Notes: generated from the letters alone by a model not told the origin. DNA of 64,000 nucleotides from Candidatus Desulfolinea nitratireducens (GCA_014382535.1 JACNJN010000119.1:1-64000), one strand, 5' to 3'. Shown: positions 43,368 to 52,338, counted from the stretch's first letter. A program made the numbers and translations.

Positions 43368-44142
43368 TAATAATATTCCTGAAGAAAATAAAAGTTTTTC
43401 GCGATCATCCAAAAAAACCTATAGCCTTGTTGAAATCGTAAAAGCCCCCACCACGATGGTGGACAAAGGCCCGGAAGATACGATCTTTGCCTTTCCAATT
43501 GTTGCAATCCTGGAATTAATGCTGGCCATTGGCTCTACCCTGGTTTTGGTCATATTCTCGCTACTGAAAGATGCCCCTCTTGAGGAGTTGGCAAACCCCC
43601 TGATTACAACTGACCCGGCAAAAGCACCCTGGTATTTTATGGGTTTGCAGGAAATGCTGGAACATATGCACCCCACCCTGGCAGGTATCATTTTGCCTGC
43701 GCTGGCAGTAGGTTTCCTGATCTCTATCCCTTATATTGACTACAGTCGTGAGGGAGCAGGGGTTTGGTTTACCTCAAAGCGCGGCAAAAGCATTGTTGGC
43801 TGGACTGCATTGTATACCTTGGTTGCCATGACAGGCTTCGTTTTGGTGGATAACGCCTTTCCACCCCGTGAGCTGCTCCGGGACATGCTGCCAAACCTCG
43901 TTACCCAATCGCTAATTCCAGGGGCTGTGATGACCTTCCTGGTTGTCTTGCCCTTGTTGGTACTCTGGCGCTCAAAGGAAGGCATCAAAAACGCTAGAGA
44001 AGTGATGCTGGTTTTATTCACAGTTCTTTTCATTACGGCTGTCGTGCTGACATTAACGGGCTTCTTATTCCGTGGCCCCGGATTTGAACTCTACTGGCCC
44101 TGGGCAATGCCCAATGGATACAATCCCATGGATGGTTTGTAG
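43360..44142 (+). CDS. Cytochrome b, C-terminal half (subunit IV-like)
   Basis: 260 residues from the ATG at 43360 (GGAGG upstream). The PF00032-type region has a PDNxxxAxP-like entry replaced by DPAKAPWYFMGLQEML, where the PEWY quinol-site motif is read as APWY. Beyond the usual three helices there are two to three more hydrophobic segments (to about residue 250), so it is longer than plant subunit IV. It completes the quinol-oxidising site with the b6-like protein encoded before it. Confidence 0.85.
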   Translation: MPDNNIPEENKSFSRSSKKTYSLVEIVKAPTTMVDKGPEDTIFAFPIVAILELMLAIGSTLVLVIFSLLKDAPLEELANPLITTDPAKAPWYFMGLQEMLEHMHPTLAGIILPALAVGFLISIPYIDYSREGAGVWFTSKRGKSIVGWTALYTLVAMTGFVLVDNAFPPRELLRDMLPNLVTQSLIPGAVMTFLVVLPLLVLWRSKEGIKNAREVMLVLFTVLFITAVVLTLTGFLFRGPGFELYWPWAMPNGYNPMDGL

Positions 44143-44174
44143 AATTTTCTATAACCCATAATTGAGGAGAATAA

Positions 44175-44672
44175 ATGACTAATCAAACTGATACACAAGA
44201 AAAAAGCAAAGTAAGCCGCAGACAATTTCTGGGATTTGCCTGGCTGACCGCAATTGTTGCCTTTACAGGCGAAACTCTGGCTGCCCTGTTTAAATTTGTT
44301 CAACCTGTCACTGCCGGGGGCTTTGGCGGTATTATAAAAGCTGGAAAAGTGGATAAATTTGCACCCGGGAGCGTGACCTATTTCCAACAAGGACGTTTCT
44401 ACCTGCACCGTCTTGAAGATGGCAGTTTCCTTGCCCTTTGGCAGCGTTGTACACATCTCGGATGCAGCGTACCCTGGGAAGAATCTGAAGATCAATTTCA
44501 CTGCCCTTGTCATGGATCGTTATTCAGCAAAGTTGGAGTGGTAGCGGGTGGGCCAGCGCCTCGTCCAATGGATTATTTTCCCGTCATCATTGAAGAGGGC
44601 GAAGTTCTTGTAAATACTGAGAGCCCAATCGAGCGGAAAGCGTTCGATTCAACACAAACAACACCCGCGTGA
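44175..44672 (+). CDS. Rieske 2Fe-2S protein
   Basis: 165 residues. N-terminal twin-arginine anchor SRRQFLGFAWLTA (14-26). Cluster ligands Cys92 and His94 (CTHLGC) and Cys110 and His113 (CPCHG); the structural disulfide uses Cys97 and Cys112. It takes electrons from quinol in the cytochrome b complex and passes them to a cytochrome c, most simply the haem domains of the NirS encoded next. GGAGAA precedes the start. Confidence 0.94.
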   Translation: MTNQTDTQEKSKVSRRQFLGFAWLTAIVAFTGETLAALFKFVQPVTAGGFGGIIKAGKVDKFAPGSVTYFQQGRFYLHRLEDGSFLALWQRCTHLGCSVPWEESEDQFHCPCHGSLFSKVGVVAGGPAPRPMDYFPVIIEEGEVLVNTESPIERKAFDSTQTTPA

Positions 44673-44681
44673 GGAGAAATC

Positions 44682-47033
44682 ATGCTACGAAACGAAAATT
44701 ACGATAAACAAATTCTCATCGGGTTGGTCATTACTGTTATTCTAATTGCCAGCTTTTCATTCCTGATGTTTGGGGAAGATGGTCGTATTGTTAGCGATAC
44801 AGAGCTTCAAAAAGAAGAAAGTATTGAACATGGGCAGGCAATCTATGCAGAGAATTGCGTTGCTTGCCATGGGGCAAATGGTGAGGGAGTTTCTGGCCCT
44901 GCACTAAACGATTTGAACCTTCTTGAGAAAGCAAGCGATGGTGTTTTATTTGCCACGATTCAAACCGGACGCCCCAACACTGCCATGCCAGCCTGGGGGC
45001 AGGTTTATGGTGGTGCATTGACAGATGAGAATATACATGCTGTCGTCAGTTTCATCCGATCTTATGAGGAGAATGCTTCAGAAACTGGGAGTAGTCAGCT
45101 AGATTTATATGGCGATGAGCTGGCTGCACAAGCCTTTAAAAAAGGTGGCTGTGGTGCCTGCCATACAATCCCAGGTATAGCTGGTGCTGTTGGTACGCTT
45201 GGCCCCGATCTTTCTGAAATCGGAAAAATGGTTGAAGGCCGCATTCAGGATGGTGAGTACACTGGAAATGCAACGACAGTAGAAGGATACATGGCCGAAG
45301 CGCTTGAGGATCCGAATGCCTTTGTCGCCCCAGAATGCCCGACAGGGCCGTGTCAAAAAGATTTGATGCCATCCTTCTCTGGGACGTTTAGCACTCAAGA
45401 AATCGAGTCAGTGATAAGCTATTTGGCAGATCTTCCTGATGGCGCTGCTGCTCTAGAAACTGAAGAGGGTACTATAACCGTAGGTCCAGGTCCGGAACTC
45501 ACGGATGAAGAATTTACCTGGGCAAAACAGGAATTCTTTGAGCGCTGTGCCGGTTGCCATGGTACTTTACGCAAAGGAGCTACGGGGCCTGCGCTGACAC
45601 CTGATTTGACACAGCCACAAGGAACGATTGCACTTTCTGCCATCATTTTCAATGGCACACCGCGTGGTATGCCAGATTGGGGTAAACAAGGTGCCTTAAC
45701 GCAAGAAGAAACTGAAGTTATGGCGAAATATCTGCAAAATGAGCCCCCCATACCACCAGAGTTATCTCTGGAGCAGATGCTTGAGACCTGGAAGGTACTT
45801 GTTGAGCCGGATGATCGGCCGACATCTCCGCAAACGACACGCGATTGGGAAAATTATTTCGTCGTTACCTTACGTGACGCCGGACAGGTGGCTGTGATCG
45901 ATGGGGATACATACGAAATCGTGAATACTGTCGACACTGGCTATGCTGTTCACATTACCCGAATGTCGGCTACCGGACGTTACGCCTATGTGATTGGGCG
46001 CGATGGCAGGCTGGCCCTGGTTGATCTGTGGATGGAAGTACCGGATAAAGTTGCCGAAGTACAACTCTGCTATGATGCCCGCTCAGTGGAAGTTAGTAAA
46101 TACGAGGGTGAAGAAGGTGATTTCACCGATAAATACGCTGTTGTAGGTTGCTATTGGCCGCCGCACTTCGCCATTTTGGATGGAGAAACACTGGAACCAT
46201 TCAAGATCATCAGCACACGTAGTTATACCTACGATACAGAAGAGTATCATCCCGAACCGCGCGTGGCGAGTATTCTGGCCTCTCACTTTAAACCGGAATG
46301 GGTCATCAATATTAAAGAGACCGGGCAAGTCTGGATTGTAAACTATGCTGATCCCATTAACCCAACCATCAAAATGATCGAAGCTGAACGCTTCCTCCAC
46401 GATGGTGGCTTGACTATGTCTAAACGCTATTTCATGGTGGCTGCCAACCAGGCCAATAAAGTCGCAGTGATTGACTTGTTGGAAGGAAAACTTGAAGCCT
46501 TGGTTGAGACTCCGGCAATCCCACACCCCGGCCGGGGTTCAAACTGGATGGATCCTGATTATGGCCCAGTCTGGAGTTCTTCTCATCTTGGTGAAGCCGC
46601 AGTGAGCTCCATAGGTACTGATCCAGAAGGACACCCGGATTCAGCCTGGAAAGTAGTGCGCACAACACCCTTGCCTAGTGCGGGTAGCTTATTTATCAAG
46701 ACGCATCCTAACAGCCAATGGGTTTGGGTGGATATGGCTCTGAATTCTGATCCGGCTTTATCTCGGACGGTCTGTGTTTTTGCCAAAGCCAAGCCAGAAG
46801 AAACACATAAATGTTGGGAGATCGCCGACTATGGTCGCGCTGTCCACATGGAATACAACAGACAAGGAACCGAAATTTGGATCAGTGTTTGGGGTAGCGC
46901 AGATAAGCCAGGTGAGACAGGTGAGATTGTGGTTTATGATGATGCAACGCTGGAAGAAAAAGCACGCATCCCGGATTTGATTACACCAACCGGAAAATTT
47001 AATGTATATAATACTGTACATGACGTTTACTAA
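44682..47033 (+). CDS. nirS: Cytochrome cd1 nitrite reductase NirS with three cytochrome c domains and membrane anchor
   Basis: 783 residues; ordinary NirS is about 560-600. Membrane anchor at about 10-29. Three CxxCH sites: 59-63 (CVACH), 157-161 (CGACH) and 289-293 (CAGCH). The d1 propeller runs from about 385 to the end: LRDAGQVAVIDG, GYAVHITRMSATGRY, WPPHFAILDGETLEP, YHPEPRVASILASH (both active-site His) and the C-terminal TPTGKFNVYNTVHDVY. It reduces nitrite to NO outside the cytoplasmic membrane. The extra haems probably wire it directly to the Rieske/cytochrome b complex encoded upstream. No haem d1 synthesis genes are in the window. GAGGAG precedes the start. Confidence 0.93.
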   Translation: MLRNENYDKQILIGLVITVILIASFSFLMFGEDGRIVSDTELQKEESIEHGQAIYAENCVACHGANGEGVSGPALNDLNLLEKASDGVLFATIQTGRPNTAMPAWGQVYGGALTDENIHAVVSFIRSYEENASETGSSQLDLYGDELAAQAFKKGGCGACHTIPGIAGAVGTLGPDLSEIGKMVEGRIQDGEYTGNATTVEGYMAEALEDPNAFVAPECPTGPCQKDLMPSFSGTFSTQEIESVISYLADLPDGAAALETEEGTITVGPGPELTDEEFTWAKQEFFERCAGCHGTLRKGATGPALTPDLTQPQGTIALSAIIFNGTPRGMPDWGKQGALTQEETEVMAKYLQNEPPIPPELSLEQMLETWKVLVEPDDRPTSPQTTRDWENYFVVTLRDAGQVAVIDGDTYEIVNTVDTGYAVHITRMSATGRYAYVIGRDGRLALVDLWMEVPDKVAEVQLCYDARSVEVSKYEGEEGDFTDKYAVVGCYWPPHFAILDGETLEPFKIISTRSYTYDTEEYHPEPRVASILASHFKPEWVINIKETGQVWIVNYADPINPTIKMIEAERFLHDGGLTMSKRYFMVAANQANKVAVIDLLEGKLEALVETPAIPHPGRGSNWMDPDYGPVWSSSHLGEAAVSSIGTDPEGHPDSAWKVVRTTPLPSAGSLFIKTHPNSQWVWVDMALNSDPALSRTVCVFAKAKPEETHKCWEIADYGRAVHMEYNRQGTEIWISVWGSADKPGETGEIVVYDDATLEEKARIPDLITPTGKFNVYNTVHDVY

Positions 47034-47053
47034 AAGAAAAGAACTATTATAAG

Positions 47054-47091
47054 AAAAGAGAACCGAAGGCAATAGCCTTCGGTTCTCTTTT
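47054..47091. terminator. Strong intrinsic terminator after nirS
   Basis: 17-bp perfect stem (AAAAGAGAACCGAAGGC / GCCTTCGGTTCTCTTTT), loop AATA, T-run. It ends the denitrification transcript. Confidence 0.93.
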
Positions 47092-47225
47092 TAACCCAAT
47101 CTAATTTGAAAAATTAGCAGCTAATGGGTGAGGTAGTCCAGAAAATTTTGGGAGATAGTGGGTAAAAAAATACATATGGAATTAACAGAATATAATATTT
47201 GTCGCTCAAAATCAGACAATTCTGA

Positions 47226-47254
47226 TATAATTTTCCGAGACTGACCGGTCTGTC
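47226..47254 (+). promoter_or_regulatory. Promoter -10 with an overlapping TetR-type operator upstream of ccr
   Basis: TATAAT at 47226-47231 is followed by GACTGACCGGTCTGTC (47239-47254), a 16-bp palindrome with one mismatched pair. It contains GACCGGTC, the core of many TetR-family operators. Placed just downstream of the -10, it would repress. No tetR gene is in the window. The rest of the gap 47092-47396 is A/T-rich; AGGAG precedes the start of ccr. Confidence 0.6.
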
Positions 47255-47396
47255 CCTGCCATATGGAAAAGACCCTTCTTACGGGGATATAAAACTGCAT
47301 CGATGATGTTGGCTTTAGCTCAGGCTTATGCGGTCAAAACAAAAATCACCCAATAACAGATTGGCTAAAAGCCTATAAAAAGTAGGAGTATTTATA

Positions 47397-48635
47397 ATGA
47401 GTAATGCTACAGCAATTGGATCTTTACCGGCTATCGGTAAATTGCCGGAAAAAATGTTTGCGCAAGTGGTCCGTCAGGATCGCTTTGGGGACCCCAGGAC
47501 CGCCTTCCGGGTCGAGGAAGTGGAAATCCCGCGAATCAAGCCACATGAAGTGTTGATCGGAGTCATGGCAGCTGGAATCAATTTCAATAACGTCTGGGCC
47601 GCACGAGGTATTCCCATCGATGTGATCCGTATTCGACAAAAGATGGGTGAGCCCTACGACTTTCATGTTGGCGGCAGTGATGTTTCAGGCATCGTTTACG
47701 CAATTGGAAGCGATGTGAAAAACGTCTCTGTTGGTGATGAGGTTGTCGTACATCACGGTTATTGGAATATGGATGATCCCTGGATCAAAGCTGGTAAAGA
47801 TCCCATGATCGCTCCATCGGCTCAAATCTGGGGATATAACACGAATTTTGGTTCTTTCGGACAATTTTCTGTTGCGCAAGCTCATGCTGTTTTACCAAAA
47901 GCGCCTCATCTGACATGGGAGGAGGCTGCCGCACCTACTCTGGTTGGGACTACAGCTTATCGCATGCTTTTTGGTTGGGAAGGGAATGTGTTGAAAGAAG
48001 GAGAGGTTGTCCTGGTCTGGGGTGGATCAGGTGGTCTGGGCGGGCAAGCCATTCAACTGGCGACAACGGTCGGGGCCAGAGCAGTCGCAGTTGTCTCGGA
48101 CGATGAACGAGGTGAATATTGCAAAAATTTGGGAGCAACTGGATATATCAACCGCAATGATTTTTCCCATTGGGGCATCCCTCCGCATTGGACGGATAAT
48201 GAGGGTCAGAAAGAATGGACCAGCGGATGTCGGGCATTTGGCAAAGCGATTTGGGATATCCTGGGCGAAAAGCGGAATCCTGATATTGTTTTTGAGCACC
48301 CCGGAGAAAGCACCATCCCAACCAGCATTTTTGTTTGTGAGGCCGGTGGCATGGTGGCTATATGCGCAGGGACAACAGGGTATTCTGCCATGGTAGATTT
48401 ACGTTATCATTGGGTACGCCAGAAACGATTACAGGGATCCCACGGCACGAATGATGAACAGGCTCAAGCCTATAATCAATTGGTAGTTGATGGAAAGATT
48501 GATCCTTGCCTCGGGGAAGTATATGCCTTCGAGGATATTGGAGAGGCTCATTATGATATGGAACAAGGAAAAGTAGTTCTGGGAAATCGAGTTGCTCTGG
48601 TGGGTGCACCCAAGCCAGGATTAGGACGCAAGTAA
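47397..48635 (+). CDS. ccr: Crotonyl-CoA carboxylase/reductase-family enzyme
   Basis: 412 residues, MDR superfamily. In the ethylmalonyl-CoA pathway Ccr reduces crotonyl-CoA with NADPH and fixes CO2. Features: NFNNVWAARG, YDFHVGGSDVSG, NADPH loop VWGGSGGLGG, CAGTTGY and YHWVRQKRLQGSHGTND; the His in GSH and Asn in NFNN correspond, as I recall, to CO2-site residues. It is close to Ccr in length (about 410-450). In this context it may act on a C4 enoyl-CoA from the neighbouring amine array. Followed 39 bp later by an acyl-CoA dehydrogenase. Confidence 0.82.
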   Translation: MSNATAIGSLPAIGKLPEKMFAQVVRQDRFGDPRTAFRVEEVEIPRIKPHEVLIGVMAAGINFNNVWAARGIPIDVIRIRQKMGEPYDFHVGGSDVSGIVYAIGSDVKNVSVGDEVVVHHGYWNMDDPWIKAGKDPMIAPSAQIWGYNTNFGSFGQFSVAQAHAVLPKAPHLTWEEAAAPTLVGTTAYRMLFGWEGNVLKEGEVVLVWGGSGGLGGQAIQLATTVGARAVAVVSDDERGEYCKNLGATGYINRNDFSHWGIPPHWTDNEGQKEWTSGCRAFGKAIWDILGEKRNPDIVFEHPGESTIPTSIFVCEAGGMVAICAGTTGYSAMVDLRYHWVRQKRLQGSHGTNDEQAQAYNQLVVDGKIDPCLGEVYAFEDIGEAHYDMEQGKVVLGNRVALVGAPKPGLGRK

Positions 48636-48674
48636 AAGAAAAAGCTGTTTATATTTTTGTAGTGGAGAGAAGTT

Positions 48675-49838
48675 ATGAGTAATGCCGAAAAAATTATAGA
48701 GGCAGCGAGATACCATTCTGAAGAGATAATTTGCCCTAATGTCGATCAATGGGAATCTTCATTGGATTACCCAATAGATGCAGCGAAAGAAGCCGCCAAA
48801 AATGGTTTGCTTGGTTTATATTGTCCCAAGGAGTTTGGTGGACAAGGTTTATCGTTTGCAGAAGGGATTCCTGTATTTGAAGAACTTGGCAGGGGCGAAG
48901 GGCTGTATGCATTTTCATTTTCAATGCATAATATCGTAACATTCGCCATTTGTAGTTTTGGTCAGGAGAAATTACGCGATCATTGGGCACCAAAGTTGAC
49001 TTCCGGAAAGGCCTTGGGTGGTTTTGTGTTGACAGAACCTCAATCCGGGTCGGATGCTGCAAGAGTGCGCACACATGCAGTCGTCAATAAGAACGGTTCC
49101 TACACAATTAATGGCAGTAAGGCATGGGTCTCACTTGCAGATGTGGCTGATATCTTTTTGGTTGTCGTAAAAACAAGTGAAAAACCCGGGAAGGATGATA
49201 TCGCCATGGTAGCTGTCCCAAAAGATACACCGGGACTAAGTTTTGGGAAACCATATGACAAGTTGGTATCCTCATTCCTGCCAATTGCGGATATGTTCCT
49301 GGAAAATGTGACCGTACCAGCCGAAAATGTGATTTTTCCACCTGGAAAAGGACTGAGTGGATCTTTGATGGCAATTGATATTGCGCGCACCTCTATTGCC
49401 GCTGGTTGCTGTGGCTTAATCTCATCATCGCTCGATCTGGCCCTGACATTTGCCAGAGATCGCAAAATGTTCGGAAGGTCAGAGTTAGAGTTTCAGGGCA
49501 TCCAATGGATGCTTGCTGATGTAGCCACCGACCTGGAAGCCAGTCGGCTTTTATATAAGAACGCTGCAAGATTAATTGGCACACCGGAAGGTACCGTTGC
49601 TGCAGCCCACGCAAAAAGATTTACCCCAGATGCTGCACAACGGGCGATTGCAACCTGTATGCAGGTGCTCGGTGGTACCGGATTATTAACCCCCTCTGCG
49701 ATCGAACGAAACTATCGAATTGCTCCCGTCATGAAAATGGTTGACGGAACAACTGAGATACAACGAGTTGTAATTTCAAGGTCTCTACAGAAATATGCAG
49801 AAACTCTGCCTACAAAAGAAGAGCAAGAGTGTAATTAA
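48675..49838 (+). CDS. Acyl-CoA dehydrogenase with Asp at the catalytic-base position
   Basis: 387 residues. Flavin-dependent alpha,beta-dehydrogenation of an acyl-CoA. FVLTEPQSGSD is the FAD/substrate signature, and QVLGGTGLLTPSAIERNYR the C-terminal domain. The segment that normally reads YEGT, with the catalytic Glu, is MVDGTTEIQR, giving Asp357. Either Asp serves as base or the base sits elsewhere, as in isovaleryl-CoA dehydrogenases. GGAGAG precedes the start. It is the last plus-strand gene before the convergent array, with a probable terminator after it. Confidence 0.88.
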   Translation: MSNAEKIIEAARYHSEEIICPNVDQWESSLDYPIDAAKEAAKNGLLGLYCPKEFGGQGLSFAEGIPVFEELGRGEGLYAFSFSMHNIVTFAICSFGQEKLRDHWAPKLTSGKALGGFVLTEPQSGSDAARVRTHAVVNKNGSYTINGSKAWVSLADVADIFLVVVKTSEKPGKDDIAMVAVPKDTPGLSFGKPYDKLVSSFLPIADMFLENVTVPAENVIFPPGKGLSGSLMAIDIARTSIAAGCCGLISSSLDLALTFARDRKMFGRSELEFQGIQWMLADVATDLEASRLLYKNAARLIGTPEGTVAAAHAKRFTPDAAQRAIATCMQVLGGTGLLTPSAIERNYRIAPVMKMVDGTTEIQRVVISRSLQKYAETLPTKEEQECN

Positions 49839-49852
49839 ACCTTCTTGCTCTT
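49819..49852 (+). terminator. Probable terminator after the acyl-CoA dehydrogenase
   Basis: AAGAGCAAGA / TCTTGCTCTT, 10-bp stem with a 14-nt loop, then TTTT. The 5' arm is in the last codons of the gene. Confidence 0.65.
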
Positions 49853-49887
49853 TTGAATACCAGGTTTTAGCGACCAGCAGGAAAATA

Positions 49888-51306
49888 TCAAAGGGAGTTT
49901 ATATATTCCTCCCCTTTTCCAATCAGAACATCGTAATCATCCGGAGCGGGTAAATCCTGCAATAAAGCCTGAGTCTTTTCGCGTAATAAATCCCGTGCTT
50001 CGGGTTGCCCCTCAGCCTGCCACTTTTCCATATTCCAACGCGGATAGAGCGGGCTTTTGTAATAGCCTGTTTTGTAGTTTCTACGCGTGGAGGGCGAGGA
50101 TAGAAAATCCCCACCGGGGCCGACCTTGGCAATTTCATCCAGGGCGGCTTGCGCATCATCCAGTTGGAAACCATTTGCAAAACGGAAGGCCTGATCAATG
50201 ATCTCGTGTGCGTGTACTACCGTACACGGAGAAATTGATTTCCCTGCAAGACCATCCCCTATAAAGGGTGCCAGCCCTCCCTTCGTCAGGGCATAGGTTA
50301 AGAAATTCATCCCGTAGGTATCCGCTGCAATCAAATCCATGCCCCATCCCATCCCGGAGCAGGAAGCGCCACAATGCGGCAGCTTATAATGCGCCATCAT
50401 TTCAGCACAGGCTACATTCAATAGCACGCTTTGTGGATCGTAGAAATTTAGCATGGTCTGCATATCAAAATAGGATGGCAGCATCCCTACGGCTATCGGC
50501 GTTCCGGGCTTCATCACCTGGCTGATGGTCAACCCGGCCAGCAATTCGGCAAGCAGTATTGCCAGGGTCCCGGCCGGTGTGAGCGGCGTACTGGCTCCCG
50601 CCATACTAAAGTTTGAAAAGATGAAGGGCAGACCGCGCTCAATCGCCATCTCCATTTTAAGCAGAGTTCCTGAATCCATCACCAATGGTGAAATCGGGTT
50701 GAAATATGGCAGAACGAAGGGTTTCTCCCCAAGTTCACCATGCAAATGCTCAAACATGTTTATCAGTGGTAAAAATTTATTCTCGTCTGATGTCAACACC
50801 ACCATCGTCTTGCTGGTATTTGCAAACATCTCCAAATTGCCATAAAGATCACCAAGCTCTTCCGGAACATCCCGCACAATACCAGGCGTTGAAATGACAT
50901 CATAATGTGGCAAGCTGCTTCCCAACCGCGTCATGGCACGCATGTGGCGGCGCTGGAATAGTTCCAGGTTATCACCAACGGGTTCCTGGTAGTACAGGGC
51001 CGTAACCCCCACACCGAAACGCAGACGATCATCACCGAGTCGAAAGCTTGGATTCCCACGACGGTCGTACATCTGGATCACCGGTGGAGCAGACTGGATG
51101 GATTGCTCAATAAGTTCGGGGGAGATCTTTACGGTTCTTCCCTGGACCTCAACCTGCCCGGTTTTTCCCAGCATCTCAATCACTGAGGGCGAAACCACCC
51201 TAACCCCAGTTTCAGAGAGGATCCGTAAAACATACTGATGTACTTGCTGAATTTGATCTTCAGAAAGCATTTTTAGTTGCGGACGGACGTTATTCATCAT
51301 GGCCAC
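49888..51306 (-). CDS. MttB-family (non-pyrrolysine) methyltransferase, copy 2
   Basis: 472 residues, COG5598-type TIM barrel that moves a methyl group from a quaternary amine to a corrinoid protein. The frame is uninterrupted: no amber codon is read as pyrrolysine, so it belongs to the MtgB/MtpB/MtcB-like branch rather than true trimethylamine methyltransferases. Blocks: PHYDVISTPGIVRDVP, YFNPISPLVMDSGT, CGASCSGMGWGMDLIAADTYG. It is the last gene of the array, 126 bp after the pterin methyltransferase, with a long hairpin between. Substrate unknown; paralogue at 58104. Confidence 0.88.
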   Translation of the reverse strand: MAMMNNVRPQLKMLSEDQIQQVHQYVLRILSETGVRVVSPSVIEMLGKTGQVEVQGRTVKISPELIEQSIQSAPPVIQMYDRRGNPSFRLGDDRLRFGVGVTALYYQEPVGDNLELFQRRHMRAMTRLGSSLPHYDVISTPGIVRDVPEELGDLYGNLEMFANTSKTMVVLTSDENKFLPLINMFEHLHGELGEKPFVLPYFNPISPLVMDSGTLLKMEMAIERGLPFIFSNFSMAGASTPLTPAGTLAILLAELLAGLTISQVMKPGTPIAVGMLPSYFDMQTMLNFYDPQSVLLNVACAEMMAHYKLPHCGASCSGMGWGMDLIAADTYGMNFLTYALTKGGLAPFIGDGLAGKSISPCTVVHAHEIIDQAFRFANGFQLDDAQAALDEIAKVGPGGDFLSSPSTRRNYKTGYYKSPLYPRWNMEKWQAEGQPEARDLLREKTQALLQDLPAPDDYDVLIGKGEEYINSL

Positions 51307-51332
51307 TTTCTTTTATCGATAATCAATTTCCT

Positions 51333-51376
51333 ACCTGGTATGGTGTCTTTTTATTCATATAGACACCATACCAGGT
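51333..51376. repeat. 16-bp perfect inverted repeat upstream of the second MttB-family gene
   Basis: ACCTGGTATGGTGTCT / AGACACCATACCAGGT separated by 12 nt. No T-run on either strand. It lies 27 bp upstream of the mttB start codon in its leader. It may be an operator, an mRNA-processing hairpin or an attenuator. Confidence 0.7.
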
Positions 51377-51432
51377 TCATCCAATGTCATTAGAGTTTAA
51401 TCTAACTAATGTTGTAAATAGAAAAGGGGGCA

Positions 51433-52278
51433 TTATTTCTTTTGCTGGGAGCGATAAAATTTCAGATAGCGCAAACTGGATTTATCTCGGCCCATGAGCA
51501 GGTCTGTAGCTCGGATTATACTTGTCAGTTTAACCGGGTCGGTAATTGCACAAGTAGCGCCCTTGCTGATTGCCAATGACAAGAACGCCTGATTTACAGT
51601 ATGGCGATCCGGGAGGCCAAATGAAACATTGCTGGCGCCCAGATTAATGTTTACGCCAAACTCTTTTCTGATCATGTCGATGGTTCCAAGTGTGACTAAG
51701 GCGGCGTTACTATCTGCTCCCACAGTTAAGACCAGGGGATCAATAACAATATCCTCTTCACTGATGCCAAGTTTTGCTGCTCTTTCGATGATTTTTCCCG
51801 CGATGGAAACGCGTGTTTCAACATCAGAGGGGATGCCATCATCATCCATGGTCAGTCCTATTACCGCTGCACCATATTCTTTTACCAGGGGCAGGACTTT
51901 TTCCAGGGATTTCTCCTCACCATTTACGGAGTTGATCAATAGCTTTCCTGGTAAAACGGCTAAGGCTGCCGCCAAAGCATCGTGGTTGGCTGAATCCAGG
52001 CATAAGGGCAGATCGTAATTATCCGAAATCAGTTTTGCAACCTCTGGCAAAACTTTTACCTCATCAAGGCCAGGGACCCCGACATTTACATCCAATATAT
52101 CTGCCTTGGCATCGACTTGTTTCTTCACCAGCTCCAGAACATAATCATAGTTTCCTTCAGCAAGTGCTCCCGCTAGTATTTTACGCCCTGTAGGATTGAC
52201 CTTTTCCCCAATAACGACAAAGGGCTTATCTATACTGATCTTTACTTCTTTGGTTGTGCTCTTTAGAATTGTATCCAT
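51433..52278 (-). CDS. Methylcorrinoid:tetrahydrofolate methyltransferase (pterin-binding, MtgA/AcsE type)
   Basis: 281 residues from the ATG at 52278 (GAGGAG upstream). DHPS-like TIM barrel: FVVIGEKVNPTGRK, ILDVNVGVPG, PLCLDSANHDAL, GLTMDDDG, LGASNVSFGLP. It takes the methyl group from the corrinoid protein to THF, giving methyl-THF. It completes a three-component demethylase with the corrinoid protein (59668) and the MttB-family proteins. Confidence 0.9.
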   Translation of the reverse strand: MDTILKSTTKEVKISIDKPFVVIGEKVNPTGRKILAGALAEGNYDYVLELVKKQVDAKADILDVNVGVPGLDEVKVLPEVAKLISDNYDLPLCLDSANHDALAAALAVLPGKLLINSVNGEEKSLEKVLPLVKEYGAAVIGLTMDDDGIPSDVETRVSIAGKIIERAAKLGISEEDIVIDPLVLTVGADSNAALVTLGTIDMIRKEFGVNINLGASNVSFGLPDRHTVNQAFLSLAISKGATCAITDPVKLTSIIRATDLLMGRDKSSLRYLKFYRSQQKK

Positions 52279-52338
52279 TCTATTCTCCTCATTACATATT
52301 TGTTGATCTAAAACAACGATGGCCAATAAGCGTACGCG

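Noticed and set aside
47397-48635. Full ethylmalonyl-CoA pathway in the window
   Set aside because: No ethylmalonyl-CoA mutase, methylsuccinyl-CoA dehydrogenase or mesaconyl-CoA hydratase could be recognised; the acyl-CoA dehydrogenase alone is not specific.
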